Assembly (NCBI RefSeq): GCF_007625075.1
Contig: NZ_QMIE01000004.1
Location: 124,001 to 188,000 of the forward strand
Direction of reading: 5' to 3'
From: Oceanidesulfovibrio indonesiensis
GTDB lineage: Bacteria; Desulfobacterota; Desulfovibrionia; Desulfovibrionales; Desulfovibrionaceae
Length of the DNA stretch: 64,000 nt
Shown here: positions 43,635-51,797 of the stretch, piece after piece
Layout of the letters: the number at the start of each line of letters is the position of its first letter
Position numbering within the stretch: the stretch's first letter is position 1
Notes under the pieces: generated by a model
What the model was told of the DNA's origin: nothing
The model's database searches: none
Seen by the model: the letters and a program-made list of their open reading frames with translations, nothing else
Made by a program: the position numbers and the translations under genes

Positions 43635-45776
43635 CTATGTGGCTTCAGCCAGCGCCGCCTTCACGCGCGCGGGCGTCATGGGCAGTTGCAGCACCCGCGC
43701 GCCGCAGGAGTCGAATATGGCGTTGGCGATGGCTCCGCCCATGGTGATGATGGCCGGCTCGCCGCCACCCTGGGGCGGGTCCTCCAGCGCTTCGACGATC
43801 ACGGTCTCGATCTCGGGCACCCATGAGAACCGCGGCAGCTCGTAGGTATCAAAATTCCGGTCCAGCACCTCCCCGCCCGAAAAATGGACCTCTTCGGTCA
43901 AGGCGTAGCCGAGCCCCATGGTGATGCACCCTTCCATCTGGATGATCGCTCCCTCGGGATTGACGCACAGCCCCATGTCCTGTGCGCAGACAATGCGCTT
44001 CACCGTCACGCCGCCGGTGTCCTCGTCCAGCTCCAACTCTGCGATGGTCGCCACGTATGTGCCGGCATCCGTGCCGCAGGCAATGCCTCTGCCCTGCCTG
44101 CTGGGCGCAGGCGCGCTCTTCCAGCCGAATTTGTCGGCCGCGGCGTGGAGCACGCGTTTCATCTTCTCGTCTTTCAGGTTGCGCAGTCGGAACTCCAATG
44201 GATCGACGCCAACCTGCGCGGCCATGATGTCCATCTGCGATTCGCGGGCAAAGGTGTTCGTATTGTTGGCCGGCGCGCGCCATGCGCCCACAGCGAATGG
44301 GTGCACGCCGTAGGGAACACCCCAGAGACCGCCGTACATGGTGGTGGCGTGGTGCGGGATGTCATAGAAATGCGGAGCCCCGCGGTCCCCGGCGAAATAC
44401 ACGCCGTAATCCCAGTAAGCCAGCCGTCCTTCCTCTGTCGCTCCCGAGCGAACCGTGACCACAGCGGCCGGCCGAAAAGAATCGTGGAAGAACTCGTCGC
44501 TGCGGCTCCAGGCCACCTGCACGGGCGCACTGGCAATCTTTGCCAGACGGGCCGCTTCCACCACCTGCAGGTTCCGCGTCTTGCCGCCGAACCCGCCGCC
44601 CAGAAACGGCGAAATGATATGAACGTTTTCAGACGGCATGCCGAGCGCCTGGGCCACCTCCTCCTGCGCGCGGAACGGCGTTTGCGATGAAGGCCACACG
44701 GTGACGCGGTCTCCCTCTATCTGTACCGTGGCCGTATGCGGCTCGATGGGCGCATGGGCCACATAGCCGTCCAGATATGTCGTTTCCGCGTGGTGGGCGG
44801 CCGCCTCCTCGCCGACTGCCAGATCGCCGCCCTGTTCCAGGGTATCGCCAGCCGGCGCCACCTGCACGAGATGGTCGAAGATGGTCTCGTGGTCCACGTC
44901 CATGTCCCGGCGCTCATACTCTGCCTTCACAGTGCGCAACGCGGCTTCCGCCACATCAGGCCTGGCGTGCAGGACAGCCACGAGATCGCCGTCCCGAACC
45001 ACGCGCACGCCATCCACAGCTTCGGCCTCAGTGCTATCCACAGAAAGCAGCTTCGCCCCGTGCGCAGGTGGCCGCAGAATGGACGCGTAGAGCATACCCG
45101 GCAGCTGGATGTCGCCGGCGTACTGCGCCTTGCCCGTGACCTTCTCATACGAGTCGCGCCGAAGCTTCGGTGTATGCATGATCTTGAATGCGGACGACTC
45201 CTTGACCGAGACGCCCGAAGGAGCAGTGCGTTCGATTCGCCTGCCCCGGGTCAACTCGGCGTAGCCAACGCGGTTCCCGGGCTTGTCCTTCCGGAACACC
45301 GCCCCGTCCGCAGTGGCCAGCTCGGCAGCCGGTACGCCGAGGCGTTCGGCGGCGAGTTCCAGCAGCACGGCGCGGGCCTCAGCCGCGGCCATGCGAAGAT
45401 GCGGCCCGAACGCTCGGGTGGAAAGGCTTCCGAAAGTGCCGCGGTCCCAGGGGCACAGTTCCGTATCCCCCATGACCATGTCCACGCTCTCCAGCGCCAC
45501 GTCCAGTTCGTCGGCCAGCATCATGGCCAGAGATGTGACAATACCCTGCCCCATCTCGATTTTGCCGGTGTAGCAGGAGACGCGGCCGTCCTCTCCGATT
45601 TTAAGAAAGGCGTTGAAGTCCGAGGGCAGCTCCCGCGCGTCGGCCTCGGCCGGCCCGAACGGCAGGTCCCCCACGGTAAAAAATACGAAGATGCCGGCGC
45701 CGGCGAGCTTGAGAAAATCGCGGCGGCCGAGCGTGCAGCCCGAGTCATTTCTACGGGATTCGCGATTCGATGACAT
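43635..45776 (-). CDS. Molybdopterin-binding subunit of a Tat-exported xanthine dehydrogenase-family oxidoreductase
   Basis: The 713-residue protein has a twin-arginine signal (GRRDFLKLAGAG, about 17-28) and the molybdenum hydroxylase large-subunit domains: IEMGQGIVTSLAMMLADEL, the FLGGGFGGKT Moco loop, and GGGEPAIITMGGAIANAI, which holds the catalytic glutamate. It is the isoquinoline 1-oxidoreductase (IorB)-like architecture, one chain plus a small [2Fe-2S] partner and no FAD subunit. It would oxidise an aldehyde or N-heterocycle in the periplasm. The start follows the stop of the small-subunit gene by one base. Confidence 0.9.
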   Translation of the reverse strand: MSSNRESRRNDSGCTLGRRDFLKLAGAGIFVFFTVGDLPFGPAEADARELPSDFNAFLKIGEDGRVSCYTGKIEMGQGIVTSLAMMLADELDVALESVDMVMGDTELCPWDRGTFGSLSTRAFGPHLRMAAAEARAVLLELAAERLGVPAAELATADGAVFRKDKPGNRVGYAELTRGRRIERTAPSGVSVKESSAFKIMHTPKLRRDSYEKVTGKAQYAGDIQLPGMLYASILRPPAHGAKLLSVDSTEAEAVDGVRVVRDGDLVAVLHARPDVAEAALRTVKAEYERRDMDVDHETIFDHLVQVAPAGDTLEQGGDLAVGEEAAAHHAETTYLDGYVAHAPIEPHTATVQIEGDRVTVWPSSQTPFRAQEEVAQALGMPSENVHIISPFLGGGFGGKTRNLQVVEAARLAKIASAPVQVAWSRSDEFFHDSFRPAAVVTVRSGATEEGRLAYWDYGVYFAGDRGAPHFYDIPHHATTMYGGLWGVPYGVHPFAVGAWRAPANNTNTFARESQMDIMAAQVGVDPLEFRLRNLKDEKMKRVLHAAADKFGWKSAPAPSRQGRGIACGTDAGTYVATIAELELDEDTGGVTVKRIVCAQDMGLCVNPEGAIIQMEGCITMGLGYALTEEVHFSGGEVLDRNFDTYELPRFSWVPEIETVIVEALEDPPQGGGEPAIITMGGAIANAIFDSCGARVLQLPMTPARVKAALAEAT

Positions 45777-45777
45777 A

Positions 45778-46260
45778 TCAGCCGCCTCCCTTCATCTTCG
45801 CCGCCGTGTGCATGGCCTGGACAATGCGCTTGTGCGCGCCGCACCGGCAGAGGTTGCCCTCCAGGGCATTTACGATTTCTTCTGTATTGGGGTCCGGGTT
45901 CTCGGTGAGCAGCGAGACTCCCTGCAAGATCATGCCGGGCGTGCAGTATCCGCACTGCAGGGCGTCGTGCTCCATGAAGGCCTGCTGCACCGGGTGCAGG
46001 TCTCCCGGTTCGTCGCCGGCGGCAAGGCCTTCGATGGTGGTGACCTCCTTGCCGGCCACCTCGGACATGAATATCTGGCAGGAACGTGCGGCTACGCCGT
46101 CTATGAGCACGACGCAGGAGCCGCACAGCCCGATGCCGCAGCCGTACTTGGTTCCGGTCAGGCCCATATCGGTTCGCAACACCCAGAGGAGCGGCCGATC
46201 GCCGTCCACATCGAGCGTCTGCTGAACGCCGTTGATCGTGACCTCGATTGAATGCTTCAT
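45778..46260 (-). CDS. [2Fe-2S] small subunit of the molybdenum hydroxylase
   Basis: A 160-residue two-cluster iron-sulfur protein. A plant-type ferredoxin domain contains YGCGIGLCGSC and a fourth Cys (ARSC); the helical domain has QCGYCTPGM and NLCRCG. It passes electrons from the Moco subunit encoded directly downstream. It has no signal peptide of its own, so it would be carried across the membrane folded with the Tat-signal-bearing large subunit. No cytochrome partner gene is adjacent. Confidence 0.93.
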   Translation of the reverse strand: MKHSIEVTINGVQQTLDVDGDRPLLWVLRTDMGLTGTKYGCGIGLCGSCVVLIDGVAARSCQIFMSEVAGKEVTTIEGLAAGDEPGDLHPVQQAFMEHDALQCGYCTPGMILQGVSLLTENPDPNTEEIVNALEGNLCRCGAHKRIVQAMHTAAKMKGGG

Positions 46261-46437
46261 GGCGGACTCCTCGGAAAGGCCCGGCGCGGCGGGCAGGGTG
46301 CTGAAGGTAAGGGGATTCTGAATACCCTACCAGATACAGCCGTTCATGAACAAGCCTTCGCTGGATCACGAAGGCTCCAGTTAATTCGTCCCGAGAGGGG
46401 CCTGCGCCCCTGCGAGTCATTGTCTGCACCGGAAACG

Positions 46438-46468
46438 CGAAAAAGCCGGCCCTCCGCGGAAGGCCGGC
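46438..46468 (-). terminator. Intrinsic terminator of the OsmC-like gene
   Basis: GCCGGCC (46445-46451) pairs with GGCCGGC (46462-46468); on the minus strand the stem runs into TTTTT. It lies 26 bases past the stop. Confidence 0.8.
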
Positions 46469-46493
46469 GTTGCATATCGAAGCTTTGCGCGCG

Positions 46494-47054
46494 TTATCGT
46501 CCGGCCAGACTCACGGTAACGGGCGTGGCCCGCATGATGGTGCTGGCAACCGGAGAATGGTCCCTTGCATACTGGGCCAGTTCCTGCAGTTCTTCTTCCG
46601 TCGCGTCCGCATCGATGGTGAACCTGAAGCGGATTTCCTTGTACCCGGGCGGCACATCCTTATCCAGATCGAGGAAGCCGCGGATGTCGAGGTCCCCTTC
46701 GAGCTCCGCCTCCAGGGAATGGATGACGATGCCGCGCGCCGCAGCGTTGGCCACGAACGCCGTGGTTATGCAACCGGAAAGCCCCACGAGCAGGAACTCC
46801 ACAGGGTTGGGCCCCTTGTCCTCGCCCATGAGCACCGGCGGCTCGTCAATGTCGTAGTCCAGCCGCGCCTTGCGGTCCGGATGCTCTTCCTTGGCGCCAT
46901 AAAACCCCTGGATTGTCGCATGGTTCTGCGTGCCGTTCCGCCATGTGTTCTTCACCCTGAACTTGAACGCCGCAATTTCAGGATCTTTTTTGATCGCCTC
47001 AATGGTTTCCGCGAGCGCATCCACATTCACGCCGTTCACAATCTTTCCCGCCAT
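46494..47054 (-). CDS. OsmC family protein with a single cysteine
   Basis: A 186-residue OsmC/Ohr-fold protein (VEFLLVGLSGCITTAFVANA carries the central-helix Cys; HSPVASTIMRATPV near the end). Classical OsmC/Ohr peroxidases use two cysteines. Here only one cysteine is present in the whole chain, so thiol-based peroxide reduction by the normal mechanism is doubtful. A role in organic-hydroperoxide or metabolite binding is possible. The first 40 residues, before the fold (about from FRVKNTWRNGT), are an N-terminal extension seen in a subset of the family. Confidence 0.82.
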   Translation of the reverse strand: MAGKIVNGVNVDALAETIEAIKKDPEIAAFKFRVKNTWRNGTQNHATIQGFYGAKEEHPDRKARLDYDIDEPPVLMGEDKGPNPVEFLLVGLSGCITTAFVANAAARGIVIHSLEAELEGDLDIRGFLDLDKDVPPGYKEIRFRFTIDADATEEELQELAQYARDHSPVASTIMRATPVTVSLAGR

Positions 47055-47500
47055 GGCCGACCCCCTTGGTTATAGTATGGGCAATGTTCTCACATACTAC
47101 GCGGAACGGTATGGATACAACGGGCCGGCTGTTCTATACCCGAATCCGAGGACGGACGGATGAGGATGCCGTAACACAAGGGCTCCTATTCCTCGTCATG
47201 CCAACTATGAACCTAGCGATCCCGCAAATTCGCCGCTGAGCCCTGCGGGGCGTGGCCGTCTTTATGACCGTGGGAGCGGCAATTACCTTCAACAGCCGGG
47301 GACCGGAAGGTCGGGCTGTCTCCCCACAGACACCTGGCTGCGGAGTCCATTCTTGACAAGAAAGGGTGCTCGTTTTCAAATGTCGCTTCATCGACAATCG
47401 CGTTTGCCTGCCTCTGACAAAAAAGATAAACCGCGGGAACAAAAATTACGACACAGGCTTCACCAGACAGATCGACAACCGTTACTCCGGAGGACAATCC
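47055..47500. other. Intergenic region with a structured leader candidate
   Basis: These 446 bases separate divergent genes. No convincing gene is present. 47215-47347 is GC-rich and can fold strongly: ACAGCC (47292-47297) pairs with GGCTGT (47314-47319), with an inner GACC-GGAA-GGTC hairpin, followed by CAG-ACACCTGG-CTG. I do not recognise a known riboswitch. A promoter candidate follows at 47353. Confidence 0.45.
47353..47381 (+). promoter_or_regulatory. Possible promoter of the TRAP operon
   Basis: A perfect TTGACA (47353-47358) is followed after 17 bases by TCAAAT (47376-47381), about 115 bases before the dctP-like start. Confidence 0.45.
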
Positions 47501-48478
47501 ATGCTGAAACGACTTCTTTTCACTCTGGCTTTCGTGGTTCTGGCTGCACCGGCCGCGTTGGCCGCGGACACCCTTCAGATGGACTGCAACGCCATCTACC
47601 CCGCATCCAACTTCCACACCCAGGGCGCCGAGAACTTTGCCGAAAAGGTCAAGGAATACACGGACGGCTCCGTGCTCATCACAGTGCATTCAGGCGGCAG
47701 CCTCGGTTTCAAAGGACCCGAACTGCTCAAGGCCATCAAGGACGGCACGTTGCCCATGAGCGACATCCTGATGGGGGTAGTGTCCGGAAGCGACGAGATC
47801 TTCGGACTGACCACCATCCCCATGCTCGTGAACTCCTACGACGAGGCAATGGAGTTTTACCAGACGGCCAAGCCTTACTATGATAAGGCATGCGAGCGTT
47901 GGAACCAGAAGCTCCTGTACGCCGCGCCCTGGCCGCCGAGCGGACTACACACCAAGAATCCGGTGGAGAAGGTGGAAGATCTGTCCGGACTCAAGATCCG
48001 CACCTACGACAAAAACGGCGCCGAATTCCTCAAGCGCGCCGGGGCCAGCCCGCAGTCCCTGCCCTGGGGCGAAGTGTACACCGCCCTGTCCACCGGTCTC
48101 ATCGAGGCCGTGCTGACAAGCGCCACCTCCGGCCAGGACGGCAAGTTCTGGGAAGTGCTCAACCACTTCACCGAAGCCAATTACTCCTACCCGCTCAACA
48201 TGATGACCATCAACCTGGACTACTGGAACGCCCTGACTCCTGAGCAGCAGGAGGCTGTGCTCAAGGCCGCCGCAGAAACCGAGCAGGAGCAGTGGGCCGC
48301 TTCCGAACAGAGCGTGGTGGACTCCACGGCCGCCCTCGCCGAAAACGGCATGGTGGTCAGCGAGATGACCCCTGAGCTTGCCGAATCGCTGAAGAAGATC
48401 GCCGGGGAGATGCGTGAGGAAATGAAAGCCCAGTCCGGCGAGGACTTCAACGCCGTTCTCGACGCTTTCAGCAAATAG
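47501..48478 (+). CDS. dctP: TRAP transporter periplasmic binding protein (DctP family)
   Basis: Binds the substrate and hands it to the membrane subunits DctQ and DctM. The 325-residue product has a signal peptide (LKRLLFTLAFVVLAAPAALA, about 2-21) and family landmarks: HTQGAENFAEKVKEYTDGSV, the PPSGLHTKNPVEKVEDLSGL stretch, and the conserved arginine of GLKIRTYDKNG that salt-bridges a carboxylate ligand. GGAGG precedes ATG 47501; the upstream open frame is not coding. The ligand is probably a carboxylate; which one is not known. Confidence 0.93.
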   Translation: MLKRLLFTLAFVVLAAPAALAADTLQMDCNAIYPASNFHTQGAENFAEKVKEYTDGSVLITVHSGGSLGFKGPELLKAIKDGTLPMSDILMGVVSGSDEIFGLTTIPMLVNSYDEAMEFYQTAKPYYDKACERWNQKLLYAAPWPPSGLHTKNPVEKVEDLSGLKIRTYDKNGAEFLKRAGASPQSLPWGEVYTALSTGLIEAVLTSATSGQDGKFWEVLNHFTEANYSYPLNMMTINLDYWNALTPEQQEAVLKAAAETEQEQWAASEQSVVDSTAALAENGMVVSEMTPELAESLKKIAGEMREEMKAQSGEDFNAVLDAFSK

Positions 48479-48488
48479 AGCGCCGTAC

Positions 48489-48980
48489 ATGCGTCGTCTG
48501 ATTGCTATCGTGGAGGGCCTCTCGAATGCAGGGGCCCTTCTTTCCGTCCTGGCCATGGCCGCCATTGTTGTCCTCATTCTCCTGGAGATTTTCGTGCGGG
48601 CAGCATTTGGTTCTTCCACGCAGGTTGCCAGCGAATACTCGGGCTACCTCATGGTCGCACTTTGCCTGCTGGGCTTCGCGTACTCATTTCGCGAGAAAGC
48701 CTTTATCCGCATCAATCTGCTGGTTCCGCGACTACCTCGTGTCTGGCAGCGTCGCGTCGAGGCCTGCGCAGGTCTCGCCGGATTCGCCATCACCGTCTAC
48801 GTTTTCATCTACGCCGTCTCCATGACCTACGGTTCGTGGGAGTTGGGCATGAAGTCCGACACCATGGCCGAAACTCCCTTCTGGATACCTCAGCTCGCCG
48901 TGCCCCTGGGGCTTGCGATGCTGGGCCTGCAGCTTCTCGCCTTTGTGGCGGACCGCCTGCTGAAACAGGATGACACATGA
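48489..48980 (+). CDS. dctQ: TRAP transporter small membrane subunit (DctQ family)
   Basis: The 163-residue protein has four predicted helices, with EYSGYLMVALCLLGFAYSFR and KAFIRINLLVPRL as the DctQ-like landmarks. It starts 10 bases after dctP and overlaps dctM by 4 bases (ATGA), so the three genes are one operon. Confidence 0.92.
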   Translation: MRRLIAIVEGLSNAGALLSVLAMAAIVVLILLEIFVRAAFGSSTQVASEYSGYLMVALCLLGFAYSFREKAFIRINLLVPRLPRVWQRRVEACAGLAGFAITVYVFIYAVSMTYGSWELGMKSDTMAETPFWIPQLAVPLGLAMLGLQLLAFVADRLLKQDDT

Positions 48981-50311
48981 TCGGCGATCCGCTCATTCTC
49001 TCCATCGTTCTGCTGGTTATCATGTTCGGCCTGCTCCTGGCCGGGCTGTGGATCGGCTTTTCCCTTCTGGCCACTGGCGTTGCAGGCATGCTGCTGTTCA
49101 ACGTGCGGCTGCCCCCGACCATCTCCATCTGGGACAAGATCGGCGACCTCATGGCCAACTCGGTCTGGAACTCGCTCAACTCGTGGGCGCTCACGGCGTT
49201 GCCGCTTTTCGTGCTCATGGGCGAAATCCTTTTCCGCACCGCCATCAGCACCAAGCTGCTCACGGGCCTGGTGCCGTGGCTTACCCGGGTGCCTGGGCGC
49301 CTTTACCACATCAACGTGGTCGCCTGCTCCCTGTTCGCCGCGGTTTCGGGCTCCAGCGCTGCAACAACCGCCACGGTGGGCAAGATCACCCTGTCAGAGC
49401 TCTCGGACCGCGGATATGACAAGCGCCTCTCCATCGGCTCCCTGGCCGGCGCCGGCACGCTCGGCTTCCTCATCCCGCCCAGCCTGATAATGATCATTTA
49501 CGGCATCCTCTCGGACACCTCCATCGGCAAGCTGTTCATCGCCGGGGTGATACCCGGCATCGTGCTCGCCGGCATGTATTCCATATGGATAGCGCTTCAG
49601 TCCGTCATGCACCCCGAATACCTGCCGCAGTCCGAAGAGGAATACGACTGGAGCCACAGACTACGCGCGCTCAAAGATTTGCTGCCCGTGTTCGCTCTCA
49701 TCGCTGCGGTTCTGGGCGGCATCTACATGGGGGTGACCACCCCGACGGAGGCGGCGGCCATCGGCGTGCTGGGCTCGCTGGTGCTGGCCCTGGTGTACCG
49801 CAACCTCACGTGGCAGAGTCTCAGGGAGGCGCTGTACTCCGCCGTGCGCACCAGCTGCATGATCTGCTTCATCATCATGGGCGCGGCGTTCCTCTCCCAG
49901 GTGGTGGGTTTCATCGGCATCGCCCGCTCGGTAAGCACCTTCATAACTGAACTCGGCCTTTCGCCTTACATGCTCATTCTCGTGCTTGGGCTCATGTACC
50001 TCTTTCTGGGCATGATCCTGGACGGCATCTCCATCGTAGTGATGACTCTGCCCATCGTGCTGCCCATAGTTGTCCACGCCGGATTCGATCCGCTCTGGTT
50101 CGGCATCTTCGTGGTCATCATGGTGGAGCTTTCGCAGATCACCCCGCCGGTGGGTTTCTCCATATTCGTCATCCAGCACATCGCCAGAGAAAACACGGTG
50201 ACCATCCTCAAGGCCACGTTCCCCTTCTTCATTATTACGTTGCTCATGGCGGTTCTCCTGTGCATGTTCCCTGAACTGGTCTTCTACCTGCCGGAGCAAA
50301 TGGTCCGCTGA
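48977..50311 (+). CDS. dctM: TRAP transporter large membrane subunit (DctM family)
   Basis: The sodium-coupled transport subunit. The 444-residue protein has about 12 helices, with the family stretches SGSSAATTATVGKITLSEL, LIPPSLIMIIYGILSDTSIG, and PTEAAAIGVLGSL, and VELSQITPPVGF close to the C-terminus. The length is typical. It ends the operon; a terminator follows. Confidence 0.95.
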   Translation: MIGDPLILSIVLLVIMFGLLLAGLWIGFSLLATGVAGMLLFNVRLPPTISIWDKIGDLMANSVWNSLNSWALTALPLFVLMGEILFRTAISTKLLTGLVPWLTRVPGRLYHINVVACSLFAAVSGSSAATTATVGKITLSELSDRGYDKRLSIGSLAGAGTLGFLIPPSLIMIIYGILSDTSIGKLFIAGVIPGIVLAGMYSIWIALQSVMHPEYLPQSEEEYDWSHRLRALKDLLPVFALIAAVLGGIYMGVTTPTEAAAIGVLGSLVLALVYRNLTWQSLREALYSAVRTSCMICFIIMGAAFLSQVVGFIGIARSVSTFITELGLSPYMLILVLGLMYLFLGMILDGISIVVMTLPIVLPIVVHAGFDPLWFGIFVVIMVELSQITPPVGFSIFVIQHIARENTVTILKATFPFFIITLLMAVLLCMFPELVFYLPEQMVR

Positions 50312-50337
50312 AGTCACGGCTGCAAGCCTGTCGATTC

Positions 50338-50380
50338 AGCCCCTGCACGGTCCCCCCGCACCGGCAGGGGCTTTCTTTCT
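50338..50380 (+). terminator. Intrinsic terminator of the TRAP operon
   Basis: AGCCCCTGC-A-CGGT pairs with ACCG-GCAGGGGCT (50338-50372), followed by TTCTTTCTT. Confidence 0.88.
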
Positions 50381-50405
50381 TCACTCCAGCTATGCGCCTT
50401 TCGTT

Positions 50406-50532
50406 TTATTACTGGGAGCAGAAAATTTTATCATTTTCGCGCCCCAGTTATAAGGACGGCCACACTCCAGGCGGGGCCACGCGGCGAACGCCGCGTGAGT
50501 AAGAAGTTTAAAATTTCTTGCTCACGGTAATA
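50406..50532. repeat. Dispersed intergenic repeat, copy B
   Basis: Starts TTATTACTGGGAGCA and ends GCTCACGGTAATA, so the outer ends are inverted. It contains GTTATAAGGACGGC, a GGCGGGGCC stretch, the core CCACGCGGCGAACGCCGCG (50478-50496) and a closing hairpin GTGAGTAAGAA with TTCTTGCTCAC (50495-50525). Its left half matches copy C (52708-52806) and D (61729-61855); its outer hairpin text matches copy A (270-360). It lies in the 480-base gap 50312-50791, whose right part (50640-50735) is AT-rich and probably holds the promoter of the next gene. Confidence 0.72.
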
Positions 50533-50791
50533 CCTGGCAGCTGAACCGGACATCCGGCCGAAAAATCCCTGAGCAATCCAATCGATCAGGGCGAGCATGA
50601 GCCAGATCTGCCGTGAACATGTGTTCGATCAGCGCACCGAAAGAACTGGTTTCCCTAATATTTCCGAATATTTTGTACGTATCAATACAATTTAACATTC
50701 AATGATTTAACGTTCCTTCATTTTATGGTAATGTGTGCGAAACTCAGGACACGAAACCATCGCATACAACCGTTCAACCAGGAGGAATCCC

Positions 50792-51640
50792 TTGAAAAAG
50801 CTCGTCAAAATACTCGTCGTCATGGCGCTTGTGCTGGGCTTTGCCGCGCCCTCCATGGCGCAAGGCAAAGTAAAACTCGCCTACGTGGAGTGGGACTGCG
50901 CCGCTGCGAGCACCAACCTGGTCAAGGCCGTGCTGGAAGAGAAGATGGGGTATGATGTGGATATCCTGCCCGTGACCGCCGCCGCCATGTGGATGGCCGT
51001 GGGCACCGGCGACGTGGATGGCATGGTCACTGCGTGGCTGCCCGTGACCCACGCCGACTACCTTGAGCAGGTCAAAGGCAAGGCCGAGGACCTCGGCCCC
51101 ATCGTTGGCGGCGCCAAGCTCGGCTGGGCCGTGCCTTCCTACGTTGAGATCGACTCCATCGCCGACCTCAATGACAACGCCGACAAATTCAACGGAAAGA
51201 TCATCGGCATCGATCCCGGCGCCGGCCTCATGCGTCTTTCCGAAGAAGCCATGGAAGAGTACGACCTGAGCAATTTCGAGCTCATGGAGGGCTCCGGCTC
51301 CACCATGACCGCAGCCCTCGGCAACGCTGTCGACAACAACGAATGGGTTGTGGTCACCGCGTGGTCGCCCCACTGGATGTTCGGCCGCTGGCAACTCAAG
51401 TACCTGGACGACCCCAAGGGCGTGCTCGGTGAAGAAGAAAAGATCCACACCATCGTGCGCAACGGCCTGAAGGAAGACATGCCCGAGGTCTATGCATTCC
51501 TCGACAGGTTTTCCTACGAGAGCCCGGACCAGCTCCAGGCCCTGATGGCCTGGAACGAAGAAGAAGGCGCCGACCGCTATGAAAACGCCAAGCGGTTCAT
51601 TGCGGAGTACCCCGAACTGGTCGAATCCTGGCTGCCATAA
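50792..51640 (+). CDS. Glycine betaine/proline-type ABC binding protein (OpuAC-like), orphan
   Basis: The 282-residue protein has a signal peptide (about 1-24, ending SMAQG) and the OpuAC/ProX-type layout: LAYVEWDCAAASTNLVKAVL, the GDVDGMVTAWLPVTH stretch and TAWSPHWMFGRWQLKYL, whose tryptophans form the aromatic cage for quaternary ammonium ligands. Start is TTG 50792 with GGAGG at good spacing. No permease or ATPase gene is adjacent, so it must work with components encoded elsewhere. With the BCCT gene 10 kb away, it fits osmoprotection in a saline habitat. Confidence 0.9.
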   Translation: MKKLVKILVVMALVLGFAAPSMAQGKVKLAYVEWDCAAASTNLVKAVLEEKMGYDVDILPVTAAAMWMAVGTGDVDGMVTAWLPVTHADYLEQVKGKAEDLGPIVGGAKLGWAVPSYVEIDSIADLNDNADKFNGKIIGIDPGAGLMRLSEEAMEEYDLSNFELMEGSGSTMTAALGNAVDNNEWVVVTAWSPHWMFGRWQLKYLDDPKGVLGEEEKIHTIVRNGLKEDMPEVYAFLDRFSYESPDQLQALMAWNEEEGADRYENAKRFIAEYPELVESWLP

Positions 51641-51686
51641 GCCCATTGCCCTGATGCGGAGTGCATGATCCGCCCGCACAATGACG

Positions 51687-51735
51687 ACACCCCGGAGAAC
51701 CGGACGCACTTGTCCCATTCTCCGGGGTGTTTCAT
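51687..51735 (+). terminator. Intrinsic terminator of the OpuAC-like gene
   Basis: ACACCCCGGAGAA (51687-51699) pairs perfectly over 13 bp with TTCTCCGGGGTGT (51718-51730), followed by TTC. The T-run is short. It lies between convergent genes. Confidence 0.75.
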
Positions 51736-51797
51736 GTTCGAGACCGGTGTCCGCGCGATGCTCTGCCAGTATCCGCTTACCCGCACAGCCATTTCAA

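Noticed and set aside
47134..47442. 102-codon minus-strand frame upstream of the TRAP operon
   Set aside because: Arg/Thr-rich shadow-like composition, no ribosome site, and it covers a promoter candidate and hairpins.
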